Assembly (NCBI GenBank): GCA_020747015.1
Contig: JAGTJM010000023.1
Span: 1-64,000 of the forward strand
Direction of reading: 5' to 3'
Length of the DNA stretch: 64,000 nucleotides
Origin: Pyrenochaeta sp. MPI-SDFR-AT-0127
Taxonomy: Eukaryota; Ascomycota; Dothideomycetes; Pleosporales; Cucurbitariaceae
The position numbers and the translations under genes were made by a program. A model generated the notes under the pieces. That model was not told the origin of the DNA, made no database searches, and was given only the letters and a program-made list of their open reading frames with translations. Of the stretch, positions 46,109 through 57,673 are shown piece by piece; position 1 is the stretch's first letter, and each line of letters starts with the position of its first letter.

Positions 46109-46904
46109 TATGCTGAATGTGTATGTAAATGTATACCAAGGTTTACGGATTTGGAATGAGTTTCGAAATCTCCAAAAATGAAATGCCCAATTCCTATGTG
46201 TTTGTTTTTAGAGGCAGCTAAGCAGGAACAAGACTATCGTAGTAGAGAGCGAGACCGGCTTTCTCTCCGCAATGTTGGAGACAACATGTGTGGTTGTAAA
46301 CCCAATAATCTTTCTGTCCATGCTTAACCGCGGACTTCGGAATGAGGGGTATGGAGGGGTATCTGACGTCGCGTTGGAGAGCGTTGGGACCGCCGAGATG
46401 TTCACCAATAAGAATTCAGACTCGCCGACAAATTCTACAAATCAATCTTCATCTCGGCCGCATTGGTGCTCTTCCCGAGAACTGCATCTGGGCTAGCCGA
46501 GCAATGCTCACTGATGATTCGATCTACGGTCACATCGGCTATATGGGGGGTTGGGTGGGGTATGAGGACGATGTCGTCAACCCTGAAAGCTCCGTGAGCT
46601 AAGAAAGCCGCGAACATGAAGTGGGTTCCCATGAGATGTTCCTATCTTTGTTGTGAAATCACCCTTCCACTTCACCTCTCTTCCTTATACGCATCGTATA
46701 TACTATAAAATAAGAATCCCTCGCTGAATGCTGATCGGCTCCTATATACGCACCAGTGAATCTTTAGCATTCGTGAAAAGGGAGGCGGAAAAATCTCGAC
46801 ACATTTGGCAATATGGGCTCATCACAAAAATATGAGCTACCCTTCAAGGTTTGTTGACAAGAACAATATTCTATATATCATTATATGAAACTAGGCTTAA
46901 ATCC
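46109..46904. promoter_or_regulatory. Divergent promoter region between SDR and SSADH genes, with upstream mini-ORF
   Basis: 796 bp without a protein gene. An ATG at 46813 opens 12 codons followed by a GTTTGT donor (46849) and a TAG acceptor (ends 46894). Splicing there would place a stop two codons later, before the SSADH ATG, so this looks like a spliced upstream ORF rather than an N-terminal exon. The region near 46700 has an AT-rich TATACTATAAAATA stretch, a candidate TATA element for the rightward gene. Confidence 0.45.
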
Positions 46905-48481
46905 ATGAAGCTCAACAATCCCGATCTATTACACAACCTCTCTTTCGTTAATGGCGAGTGGGTGAAGTCGAAATCTGGGAAGACTTTTGAGGTCGTCGGT
47001 TAGTCGCACCAGGCCTTTCTTTAAGGGTTGCATTGATGTTGTTCTAGACCCAGGAACCGGCAAAGCCTGGGTAGAATGCCCCACAAACGACGCCTCCGAT
47101 GTCGATGAAGCCGTGAAAAGCTCACATGATAGCTTCTTGGAGTATAAGAAGATTAGCCCCCGACAACGAGCGCAGATGCTTTACAAGTGGGACTCTTTGA
47201 TTCGAGAAAATAAGGAGGACCTGGCCACAATTCTTGTGTACGAGACTGGAAAGCCGAGATCTGAGGCATATGGTGAAATCGATTACTCAACAGGATTCAC
47301 CTGGTGGTTTGCTGGCGAAGCCGAGCGAATTCAGGGATCAGTGTTCACCCCGGCACTGCCAAACCGACGTATCTTTACAATCAAACAACCGCTCGGTGTT
47401 GCTGTCGCTCTGGTACCATGGAATTTCCCTATCGCCATGATCTTGAGAAAAGCTGGTGCAGCCCTCGCCGCAGGCTGTACTATGCTCGTCAAGCCTAGTC
47501 CTGAGACTCCAATCACAGTGCTTACACTCGCGTATCTCGCACACAAGGCTGGATTCCCCAAGGGCGCATTGAACGTGCTAACCACTGATCTCGATAAGAC
47601 ACCCGAACTCAGTGAGGCACTTTGCCGACACCCACTTGTCAGCAAGGTCACCTTTACGGGCTCAACGAGAGTTGGCAAGTTGGTCGCAAAGATCTGCTCA
47701 GATAATTTGAAGAAGGTTACACTGGAACTCGGAGGGAATTGCCCAGTCTTGATCTTCGATGATGCAAACATTGAGCAGGCACTGAGCCAAATTTTTGCGC
47801 TCAAGTACCGCCATGCTGGCCAGGCATGTATTACAGCAAACCGCATCTACGTTCAGTCTGGTATCTTCGACACGTTCCTCGAACGATGGAATGCTGAGGC
47901 GCAGAAGATCGTCGTTGGTCATGGCGCAGATGAGAAGACGACAATGGGTCCAGTGACAACGCCTCGAGGTGTGGAGAAGGCTCTTGAGCTTGTTGAAGAT
48001 GCAAAGAAGAAGGGTGCGAAGATCCACATTGGTGGAAACAAGATTGCGAAGAATGGGGGATATTTTTTTGAGCCCACAGTCATCACTGGTGTTACACCTG
48101 ATATGGATATTGCAAAGGAGGAGCTGTTTTCGCCCATATCCTCGATAATCAAGTTTGAAACCGAGGATGAGGTGGTCAAGGCTGCGAATGATACAAGTAT
48201 GGGTCTCGCATCGTACCTCTTCACGAAGAATGTCGATCGACTGTGGAGGCTTTTTGAGAATCTCGAGGCTGGTATGATTGGTCTGAATACCGGTAAGCTT
48301 CGATTTTCCACGGGTTGTAAGAGATATACTAATTGACTGTTTAGGTAACTCCTCGGCAGCAGAGTCACCGTTTGGTGGTATCAAGCAGAGTGGATACGGC
48401 AAAGAGTCAGGAAAGGACGTTGCGGTCAATGAGTATTTGATTACCAAGACGGGCACTTTTACTCTGGAGGATCAGTCGTAA
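46905..48481 (+). CDS. Succinate-semialdehyde dehydrogenase [NAD(P)]
   Basis: Exons 46905-46998, 47048-48292 and 48345-48481 give 491 residues. It oxidises succinate semialdehyde to succinate, the last step of the GABA shunt. Signatures: FVNGEWVKSKSGKTFEVVDP at the N terminus, LVPWNFPIAMILRKAGAALA, K-P-S-P-E-T-P (cofactor), F-T-G-S-T-R-V-G, L-E-L-G-G-N with the general-base Glu, and Y-R-H-A-G-Q-A-C-I-T-A-N-R with the nucleophilic Cys, the SSADH-type rather than generic ALDH pattern. The end SPFGGIKQSGYGKESGKD is intact. There is no obvious mitochondrial presequence, so a cytosolic form is likely. The start at 46905 is chosen because an upstream ATG at 46813 cannot be spliced in frame. Confidence 0.92.
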
Positions 48482-48845
48482 GCATGTGCTCGTGATGATA
48501 ATGGTCATACAAAACGGCTGCATAGGTGCTGGGAAACGTTGCCATCTATTCTTTCCCTTCTGGAGCAATGACTGGGATAGCATTGTCTTTGCATGTATGG
48601 AGGCACAAGCTGTGAATATCTACTGATGATATATTTCCTGCCACACTGTCCTAATTTGACTCGCCTGGCATCATAATCGAAGGCTTTATATTCATGAAGA
48701 ATTGCGAACCACCAACCCCAGCCCTCACGTGATCGCGTTAGTGATAGCCCGACCGCGCGCCTGTTGGACTCCGCGCTCCAACGTCCACACTTCACCCCGC
48801 GCAATCCCCGTCCGTTGCCCAAACACCACCTGTACCGCCGCCACA
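48482..48845. other. Short spacer between SSADH and NCBP3-like gene
   Basis: 364 bp. A CACGTGA element (48726-48732) lies 120 bp upstream of the next ATG; nothing else stands out. Confidence 0.45.
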
Positions 48846-50446
48846 ATGGACACCGACATGACAGATGCTGCCTATGACATCGACATCGATGTCGGCGCGG
48901 GCATTGAACCTGTAGCACAGCAACCGCAACAGGTTATCGAGGTAGGCTGCGCAGCGCAGTGAGGCTGAAAGCATGCGCTTGGTACATGATTGACTAACGT
49001 AGATTCTACAACAGAACACAACCGTTGATAAGAGTGGGATACCTGCAGCTTATCTAGAAGATGCATTCGAGGTCCGCAAGCCATGGCCGGAGTCTCTAAA
49101 CTTACAAGGCGTCGGCGACTTCGACCCCAATGACCCGCTATACTATGCCATGGAACACTGTGGCGCCGATCCGCGCGTCAAACAGCTACGCTGGGTGAAC
49201 GACAGTTCGGTCAACCTCGAATTCTATACCGCGCAAGATGCTGCTGTTGCTCTTGGAATCCTCACACATGCCGAAGCTGGTGATCCAAGCTCGATTGAAG
49301 CGCAAACCCCGCGCAAAGCGAAACCATACTCGAAGAAGCCAGATAGCGTGCTGATGGTCAGGGAGACAAATGATGGCGATCAGAAACCGAGGGGCGCGGC
49401 AAATCGGAGTAATTACTACAAGCATAACCCCGATGTGGCAGGTAATCGCCAGAGGGAACCACGACGGCGGCCACTTCCAAAGAAAGATATCCTGGACTAC
49501 GGAGATGATGACATGGGTTCTAGGGAGCGGCCGAGGCAGAGAAGGTGCGATTCATTGTTAATAAACATATAACGTGGCGAGCTAACTGGGAGTAGCAGTG
49601 AGGACAATTCTATGAGGGATGATTCTGAACTTGATCGCCGGAGACCCCGCCGAAACGGAAGGGACACTCGAGACACTCGCGGTAGAGACGGCAGATTAAG
49701 CAGAGAGGCAGACTCTGGCAGACTTCGTAGTGATGTAGATTCATACCGACCAGGCTCAAAGAGGTACAACCACAACCCTCTCTACTCGATACAAACAAAC
49801 TAACAGATCCAGTCCAAATGAGTCACGCTTTGGCCGCCTACGAAATCGGAGTGCATCTCCAGCCTCAGACGAAGAAGGGGATGGTCGCTACGGTTTTGCA
49901 GAAGACAACTCTCATGCAGGCCGACGCCGCTACCGTAGTCGAAGCCGTAGCCGTAACGCTCGGCGCCGAAGAGAGCCTAGTGGCGACCGCTGGACACACG
50001 ACCGTGCAAACTACGACCGCACTTCGGGAACCACTGGAGGACGATGGCAAAAGGATGCTGCCATCTTTGACAGCTCACCGATGGGCAACCACCGCCGGTC
50101 AGACGCTATGGATGCGACGTCCAAGTCTGCAGGATCGTTGCTTGCAAGAATGACTAAAGATGGCCAGCCTGTAGCGCCGCAACAGAAACGCTCGTTGGCG
50201 GATCGGATTACACGTGATGACGATGAAGACCTTTCGTATGGCAGGCTGAAGAACGATGACCGTGACCCATGGGTCAGCGATTTCTCCGAGCCTGCGCAAA
50301 AGCGCGGTCTTGCTGACCGTATAACGCGAGACAATGAAATTAATATTCGCGGGCGAAGCCAAGAAGGGATCAACATCCGTGGTTCCGCTTCATCGAATGG
50401 TGCAGCTGGTGGAATCAACATCCGGGGCGTGGCGAGTGGCGCTTAG
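48846..50446 (+). CDS. Nuclear cap-binding protein subunit 3-like RNA-binding protein
   Basis: Exons 48846-48941, 49003-49544, 49599-49763 and 49807-50446 give 480 residues. An acidic N terminus is followed by an NCBP3-type RRM-like domain (about 60-125): L-N-L-Q-G-V-G-D-F, P-R-V-K-Q-L-R-W-V-N-D-S-S-V-N-L-E-F and T-A-Q-D-A-A-V-A-L, the pattern of the cap-binding module. The rest is Arg/Asp/Ser-rich, including R-Y-R-S-R-S-R-S-R repeats. The C terminus has two L-A-D-R-I-T-R-D copies and three I-N-I-R-G copies. NCBP3 binds capped mRNA with NCBP1 and joins EJC/TREX to aid export. Fungal members are poorly studied, so the function is by family. The four exons meet at frame-consistent GT-AG sites; unspliced frames stop quickly. 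Confidence 0.82.
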
Positions 50447-51824
50447 GAAATCTTTACTTAAGAGAAGAAGGAGCGTGCTTGAGCTGCATGGTTGATGGAC
50501 TTTCACATCGAGTCCTCAGCACTCATAAAGCCGTCCCAGTTCCAGACGCAATTTCGAGGTGGTTATGGATATGACGGCCACATAAACCACAAAAACAAAT
50601 CCAACATTAATGGGAAGGGGGCTGACTGACTGGTTGCTACACATATTATTACTCTACTCTACTTTGTTACTCGCATCAACGGATATCCATTTTCTGTCTG
50701 GCGTCCAAAATTGTTGTTTGTCGCATGGGATTGGGCGGAATCTGAGATATTATTACTTTGTTAGACAAAGCAAACTTGTCATACCAGCATATCGACTCGT
50801 TCATGATGCCGTCAATGGGTTCCCACATTCTGTCAACTTCCACCTGGCCTTTTTGGTCTCCACTCATCCCGTTTACCAGAACTTCCTGCATTCGTCATCG
50901 CGACCAACCCAAAGGGTACGGTGGATGGGACGATGCGAAGGAAATATGGTCAGCAAAGGGGCGCGGATGGTTATGCAACGAGGCGTGTATCTTTCAAGTA
51001 GACAAACAAAAATCAGCAAAAAGTGTCCAAATATTTCCACGATGCTTATGTTTCAGTGATACGTACAGCTTCCGGCCTCTGAACATTCTTGTGTTGCGTC
51101 GTCGGAGTCGTCATCAAGGCAGGTATAATCGCTGGAGATACTACCATTGTGTTGGGGACAATATACGAATTCTCACTTTTTCCTTTCCTCCATCGCCATC
51201 TCCTCCTCTTCTCCCGCCAACTTTTCAACCCTGTCATCCGCATGCGCGCTGTGCCTGTTGCCATCGCAGTGGCGCTCCCGTAATCCAGCGATTCTCATAG
51301 ACATGTCTGAGCTCGCCGGCGATGAAGCCGGTAGAGGCAGCAGTGCGTAGACTGAGGCTGGGGAGTTCCATTGTTACTGTCGGATTGAGTGGAAATCGGT
51401 GCACTTGGGAACTTCCAAGTGGGTGCGTTCAGGCTGGGATGGTGATGTTGCTTAGGCTTCTCCCGGTAGGTTTGGCTTGCTATCTTGTGTCAATTTATGT
51501 ATGCTCTATGTCTAGGTGTGACTATATGTCGACCCCGTCACAAGATAGAGGCGCAGCGTGTTATGCGTCACGACGCTGACCGCTGACCGGTCAGAGAGTG
51601 TGTGATAGTACCAATTCATTGCTGCCTGGAGGGACAAGGTCGACCAGCGAATCAGGAATTGAGAGAATAATTGACAAGTGCAGAATGACAAAGGCCATAG
51701 TCATTGGAAGTGATGGGCTATACACACTTGGTTGATGTAGTCTTGAATTCGAAGATCCTTTGCATATACGTACAAAATAGGTACACCACGAGCGCCAATG
51801 AATCTAGCCTCTTTCTCAGAAGCT
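50447..51824. other. Spacer between convergent NCBP3-like and aconitase genes
   Basis: About 1.4 kb, no gene supported. A perfect 12-bp palindrome CTGACCGGTCAG lies at 51583-51594. 3' untranslated regions of both genes are expected here. Confidence 0.55.
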
Positions 51825-54802
51825 CTAGTCGCTCAACTCATTCGCACGAGTAACCTCTTCTTGCAGCTCCCTTCCCTTTCGGGCAAGAAGATTCAATGCA
51901 CTGCCAGCCAATACGAAACCGCACTGATCTTGGGATAATGTGTGCTTGGTCTTGATAACCTTCTCAGCTCCGTCCTTCTTGATGATCAACTCGACCTCTC
52001 CTTTACCTCCGCTTCTTAAGACGTCGAGAAGGCCACGGGTAGAGACCTGATCGCATGCCTGGAACAGATCATACTCGGCCTCATTGGCAAATGTGAGAGG
52101 CACGATACCCTGCTTCTTGAGGTTCGTTTCATGGATACGCGCAAATGATTTTGCGAGGATGATGCGCCCGCCGAGATATCGAGGCTGTAGAGCAGCATGC
52201 TCACGCGCTGATCCCTCACCATAGTTGTGCTCAGCAACAACAAGCCACTCGATACCTTGATCGCGCCACCTCTTGGCAAGCTCGGGGATCCCTGATGTCT
52301 TACCATCGATATCGTAAGCGACGTTGACCTCGTCTGTCTGTGCGTTGACGGCACCGATGAGGGTGTTCTCGCTGATATTTGGAAGATGGCCTTTGTACTT
52401 CAACCATGGTCCTGCAGCGGAGATGGTGTCAGTAGTGCACTGCCCTTTAACCTTGTACAATACCCTCAGACCCTCCAACTCAGAGTCAGGGAACGCAGGG
52501 AAAGGATCAAGCAGCGCCAATCTGGTAGACGTCGGTGAAACAATGACATCCACAGAGGCATCAGGTACACCAGGCGTGGGCATGAAGTCTGGGTTTCCTT
52601 CGGCGAACCCTGCGGAGGGCAGATCTGAGCCTTTGGGTGGTGAGAATTTGAATGATTCGCCAGATGGCGTTGCTATGCTGTCGGTCATGGGGTTAAACGT
52701 TGTGGAGCCAGAATACGACATTGCGGTGATGAGTTCAGGGGAGGCGAGGAAATTCATGGTAGCTCTGTTGCCGTCATTGCGGCCCGGGAAGTTGCGGTTG
52801 TAGGATGTTAGAATGGCGTTAGCCTCGCCTTTCTTCACACCATCGGTGCGCGTCCATTGACCTAGTGGCGTCAGTATCGATTGCAGGGAGGGCGTGGAGT
52901 TGGAGTTAGGTGCATCCAGAAACCATATCCAAAAGCAAGCACAATGGGGACAAGAGGATACAAGGAAACAAGGGAAAAGATATTACTAACCAATACAAGG
53001 TCTGGCTTAATGTTAGCGATGGAAGACAATGCAATATAGGGTGAGTACTTACCCGCAAGCATTTGCCAAGACGGTACCGCCAGCAGATGTAAAGGTAGAT
53101 AAAGTGTCGTCTCGTTCGAGCGTTGCGCGGATTTGCTCACTGCCTGGTGTGATAAAGAAGTCTGCTTTCGGCTTGAGACCAGCAGCGGATGCTTGCTTGA
53201 CAAGTTCTTCGGAACGAGTCATGTCTTGGTATGAGCTGTTTGTGCAGCTGCCGATGAGGCCTGCGCCAAATGTCCTGGGCCAGTCCTTCTCTTCAACGAC
53301 AGACTTGAACTTCGACAAGGGCGTCGAGAGATCAGGGGTAAAGGGACCGTTGATGTGAGGCTCGAGCTCCGAGAGGTTGATCTCAATGACCTTGTCATAA
53401 ACGGCTTCTGGATCAGGACGCAGCAGATTACGATCCATGGGGAGTTTGGCAATGTCTGAGGCTGCTTGAGCGATCGGTCCGCGATGTGTTGCTTGGAGAT
53501 ACGGAACGTGAGCGGGCGAGAAGGGGAATAGCGAGGTCGTTGCACCGACTTCAGCACCCATATTGCTAGAATTATTAGTACTTCATCAAAATAGACCTGG
53601 AATCCCATTTTAGGTGCTTACCAGATTGTAGCCATGCCTGTACAGCTTAGCGTTTGCACACCAGGGCCAAAGTACTCGATGATGAAGCCAGTGCCACCCT
53701 AAGCATATGTTAGTCAAGGACACTTTCCAAAACTTGAAGATACGTACCCGGACTGTAAGCTGACCAGCAAGGCTAAGAATCACATCCTTGGGGGAAGCCC
53801 ACCCACTGAGCTCACCAGTGAGCTTGACACCCAAGATCTTAGGAGCTTTCAGCTCCCACGGCGCATCAACAAGCGCATCCACAGCGTCCGCGCCACCAAC
53901 ACCAATGACAATCGCGCCCAAACCACCAGCATTCGGTGAGTGACTGTCCGTACCAAGCATCATCAATCCAGGAGCGGAGTAATTTTCCAGCACTGACTGA
54001 TGAATGATACCTGCACCAGGTGGCCAGAACTCGATTCCATATTTCTTCGCTGCCGACTCCAAGAAGTCGAACACCTCCTTGTTTCCCTGGATCGAAAGTG
54101 GTAGATCGGCATCCGCGCCTTTTTCTCCCTATGACTGTTGTGTTAGTAGAATACCCGATCAAAATAAATGTCTCAGCCCCACGCTTCGTCTGGGAGTCAC
54201 AAAAGAAGAAACAGATACATACGACAATCATGTGGTCACAATGTATGCTCGCCGGTACAGCCGTTGAAGGAAGACCGCAAGACATGAACTGCAACAGCGC
54301 CATCTGAGCCGAAGCATCCTGCATAGCAACACGATCGGGCTTGAGTTTAAGATTTGCCTGGCCGCGAATGTCCTTGCCATTGTTTGTGTTTGAGAGGAGC
54401 GACTCTTCAGGGCTCTCGAGATGCGAGTATAGAATCTTCTCCGCGAGAGTGAGCTGTCGCGAGGATCCTAGCACTCTCCGAACCTCTTCAAGCCGGCCGA
54501 GCAGCTTCTGGTATGGCGGTGTGCGGGAGGCGATATCGACGTTGCGGGCCGAGGGCGCATTGTGCGTAGTGGCCAGACACCTTCGTGATGCTAGCTGTGA
54601 ATTACGCAGGGAAGGAAGAAGCCGAGCCTGATATAGTCAGCATTCAGTGCCACCTTGCTGTCGTTGTGCATTGGAGCGCCGCGAGTATGACTACAAGTAC
54701 TTTGCGAGCTTGTGCTCGGCTCGTCTCGTAAATTTCATGACTGAACAGCAGACTTACCCTGCAATTGGTTGCCTGGCCAGCTCTCAGCACTTGCGACCGC
54801 AT
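51825..54802 (-). CDS. aco2: Mitochondrial aconitate hydratase, Aco2/AcoB type (homocitrate dehydratase)
   Basis: Seven exons: 54802-54758, 54627-54223, 54128-53748, 53698-53622, 53565-53053, 53001-52991 and 52861-51825, giving 822 residues. Residues 1-35 are Arg-rich and lack acidic residues, a mitochondrial presequence. The 4Fe-4S ligands are Cys410 (L-I-G-S-C-T-N-S-S), Cys473 and Cys476 (A-C-G-P-C-I-G), spaced 63 and 3 as in known aconitases. Other marks are D-H-M-I-V-G, M-L-G-T-D-S-H-S-P-N-A-G-G, F-P-G-R-N-D-G-N and A-E-H-N-Y-G-E-G-S-A-R-E-H-A-A-L. The N terminus (GSSRQLTLAEKILYSHL) and the divergent tail fit the Aco2 branch, which in yeast and Aspergillus dehydrates homocitrate for lysine synthesis rather than serving the citrate cycle. 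The sixth exon is only 11 nt and encodes the second Cys of the CxxC pair. Confidence 0.92.
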
Positions 54803-55411
54803 CTTGAGATCTTGCCTTGTACTTCAATAACACGGCGCGAGACGTCGGGGCGCAATTGCGAGGGTGCACAAAAATGTCCAATGCGAGATCGGCCTTACGC
54901 ACTAAGCACGAGACAAATTGCCGACTTCTGGGATAACCGTGTCAAGCAGCATTGTCCAATGACATCCAGGGCATTAGACGCCATCCATTTCCAGCATCTT
55001 CAAGCTGTGAACATTATTCTGGATTGCTGATGACGGCCGAGTAGCGGAATAGACTTTGGTGTCTATTGCTTAAATTGCAGAGACCGTTAAAAGTCACGTA
55101 AAATGTAGTCCATTCTCGGTGAGCTTTCGAGCTTTCAAGAAGAGACAGTATCATTAATTTCCTATCTATGCTAACTGTAAGGCAACGGTCCCAAACCATC
55201 CGCACTGTACGCCAAAACCCCTTAATTGTGGAGAGCGAATGTCTACCACATGGCCGGGCAATAGATGGGAGATGTGCCGAAGCACTAAAATGAGTTGGCA
55301 AGCTGTTGATCTACATCATCTGGTATAGAACAGTCGAACTGGGCTCAATCGAATGAAGTCAGGCTGACACAAGACTGTCGTAAGTGCGTAACCATAGTCG
55401 CTCTGAGGCAC
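54803..55411. other. Spacer between aconitase promoter and KH-protein 3' end
   Basis: 609 bp with no gene. It includes the aconitase 5' region and the KH-protein 3' untranslated region. Confidence 0.5.
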
Positions 55412-57395
55412 TTACAGACCGGGAGGAGGGGGAACCTGATGTGTGTTAGTCATAATCGGAAGCAGAACTATATGGAATACGGACTGCACTGTAGCCACCT
55501 GGGGGTGAACCAGCGGGAGGTGGCGGCGGAGGAGCAGCGCCATAGCCGGGTGGTGCAGGCTCTGAGGGGGGAGGCGGCGGCGGTGCACCATAACCTTGAC
55601 CGTAATATTGTCCGTAGCCCTGCGAATATTGAGCCATGACAGCCGCATAACCACCGTATGCAGCATAGGGATCCTGTTCCGGGTTTGCTTGGTAGTACGC
55701 TGCCCACTGCAGGTGAGTGTTATAGTCGGTTGCCTGGGCATTTGCATCGGCAGGGGCTGCTGCTGTGGGAGACATTACAGACTCTTGAGCTGCGTGGCCA
55801 TTGTGGCTGTTATGTCCACCATAGCCGCTACCACCTCCTGCCCCATACCCGTAGCTCTGGCTTCGGTCACGATCACCACGATCGCCGCGGTCTCCGTATC
55901 CTTGTCTTCCATTTGAGTAGCTGTCGCGGTCACCATAGCGGTTTGGTGGCGGACGGTCTTTGAATGCTTGATAGTCACTTTTTACCTTCTCCAGAAGCTC
56001 GTCGCAGAGCTGCTTCGCACGCTCAACCCCTTCTGGGCGGGGGCCACTACGACTTGTTAGCAAAAGATAAGAGCATGCTTGGGGTACACGAACGCAATGT
56101 GTAGGTACATGGGCTCGTCGCTTTCTTGGCCGGACTGGGGCTCCATGAAGCCTGAGCCGCGACCTTTGATCTGGACTTTGCAGCTTGTTTCCTGCTGAAT
56201 GTACTTGACGTTGTCGCCTCCGCGACCGACAACCTGAGCTCGCAAGTTAAAGCCGCTAATGGGTTCAAGACCTACGGAGATCTTCTCTTCAGGCCATTTA
56301 CGCTAATTTGCGTTAGCGACGTAGTGTGATAAGTCAAGATGAGCATACCCGACCAAACTCATCGCGCTCAAAGTTTTCCGGCTCACGGCGCCGGAAGCGG
56401 CGTTCATCTACCAGGTTAGGGAGGTCCTCTTTCATCATGTCTTCGATCATGAGGACAGCCTTGTCCAGGCCATCTTTGGACGTGCTGGTGACACGAAGGT
56501 ACAAGGGCGGGTTCTGCAACAATGATTAGACACCCTTGCTCTTTGGTACAAGGTTAGACTTACAGTTGCTGTAGCCATGTTCTTGTCGGGATAGTATTCG
56601 CCTCGGGTTGTGACATCTTGCGCATGTATAAGCAGGGGCTCTGAATCGGTTAATCAAATATGTGCAGGATGTGCGTACCGGCGCCTGTTTCGTCTTTAAT
56701 CTAGATGGCACATCAAGGTCAGCAATTGATAAATGGGGTGCGGGGCAGCTAAAAGATCAAGTAAGCTCCACTCGCAGTAACGAGAGATGCGCAAACAAAA
56801 GGCCAAACTCAAACCTTGCGGCGCCGTCACCGAAGTGCAGCACCGAAGTACAGGGAGAAGGGATGATCCTAAACGATCAGTGAACAGCAAAAGTTATTAT
56901 TTACCCTCTTTTGTACAGCTCCTTTGGTCAGTGTGTAGCGGTTACGGAGATCATTGATCTCAATGTCCTTGATGTAGTCACCGTCTTGCTGATACGTCTC
57001 GCTGTTCAGTTGCGCGGCCGAGTTGGAAGAAGGCGACTTGACGACTGGAGGGGTAGGCGCCTAGATTGCTTGTTAGCATCGGTGGTCCAGGGCGGCGTAC
57101 GGGCTAAACCTACAGAGCGAATAGGTGGCACGTCGACATGTTGAATGCCCTTCTTCGCCTGAATCTGCGCGTTGATCCTCGCAGCCGCAGCCGCCGCCGC
57201 TGCAGCAGCCTTGTTCTTCAATCCTGCGGCCGGGCTGTCTGAGCCTTCACGAGCGACCGGGCTTCGTGCGCGATGCGACTCGGACTCCCTTCGCGCAGGC
57301 GACCTGGAGCGACGATCTGTGTCGAAGCGCGAGCGTGCAGGGCGTTCAGCCTCATCGCTGTCAAAGCGCGATCGCGGGCGGCGTTCGTCAGACAT
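55412..57395 (-). CDS. KH-domain RNA-binding protein (KHDC4/BLOM7-like), 8 exons
   Basis: Exons 57395-57114, 57060-56905, 56700-56679, 56616-56564, 56513-56349, 56302-56094, 56046-55485 and 55435-55412 join to 490 residues. An Arg/Ser/Asp-rich N terminus, a poly-Ala helix running into ARINAQIQAKKG, then two KH-type modules: about 110-190 (NDLRNRYTLTKGAVQKRIKD, V-T-T-R-G-E-Y-Y-P-D-K-N-M-A-T-A) and about 225-310 (V-V-G-R-G-G-D-N-V-K-Y-I-Q-Q-E, G-P-R-P-E-G-V-E-R-A-K). The Gly/Tyr/Pro-rich C terminus ends A-V-P-P-P-P-G-L. This matches KHDC4-like proteins that bind pre-mRNA and act in splice-site choice. The last intron has a GTCCGT donor with a GACTAAC branch. Exon 3 is 22 nt. Exon-joining restores the KH motifs in every case. 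Confidence 0.87.
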
Positions 57396-57673
57396 GGTGT
57401 GCTGTCTCAATATAACAGTTCAGGTGTTGCGGCTTGAGGGTGAGTTGGCGGTTGGAGTTTGGTCAAGCAAAAGAAGGTAGAGTAGTTCGCCAAGGGTGCC
57501 GCGGTTAATCTTGCCGCTTCTGGATCAGCCGATTATCGGGGAGTCAGTCACAAATTCCGGGCAGGGTGATTCACCGTCTTGAGCTGCTCCCACGCTTCTC
57601 ACCGCCGTCGTCAAATCACTCTCCAGTGGCAGCAGAGAACTCAATTGCCTTCACTGAGGTCTCTTCGGTTACC
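57396..57673. promoter_or_regulatory. Bidirectional promoter of KH-protein and ILV6 genes
   Basis: 278 bp between divergent ATGs. GGAGTCAGT (about 57540-57548) contains TGACTC on the other strand, six of seven positions of the Gcn4/Cpc1 site (TGASTCA), placed about 130 bp upstream of ILV6, a gene normally under general amino-acid control. This is a single weak match. Confidence 0.4.

Noticed and set aside
46813..46848. N-terminal exon for SSADH
   Set aside because: No GT-AG pair joins it in frame to the next exon; the only available junction creates a stop at once.
45200..48481. SDR plus SSADH as a metabolic gene cluster
   Set aside because: Only two enzymes, no transporter or regulator beside them; adjacency alone is weak evidence.
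51583..51594. 12-bp palindrome CTGACCGGTCAG as a regulatory site
   Set aside because: Single short palindrome in a convergent spacer; expected by chance in 64 kb of sequence with many similar ones.
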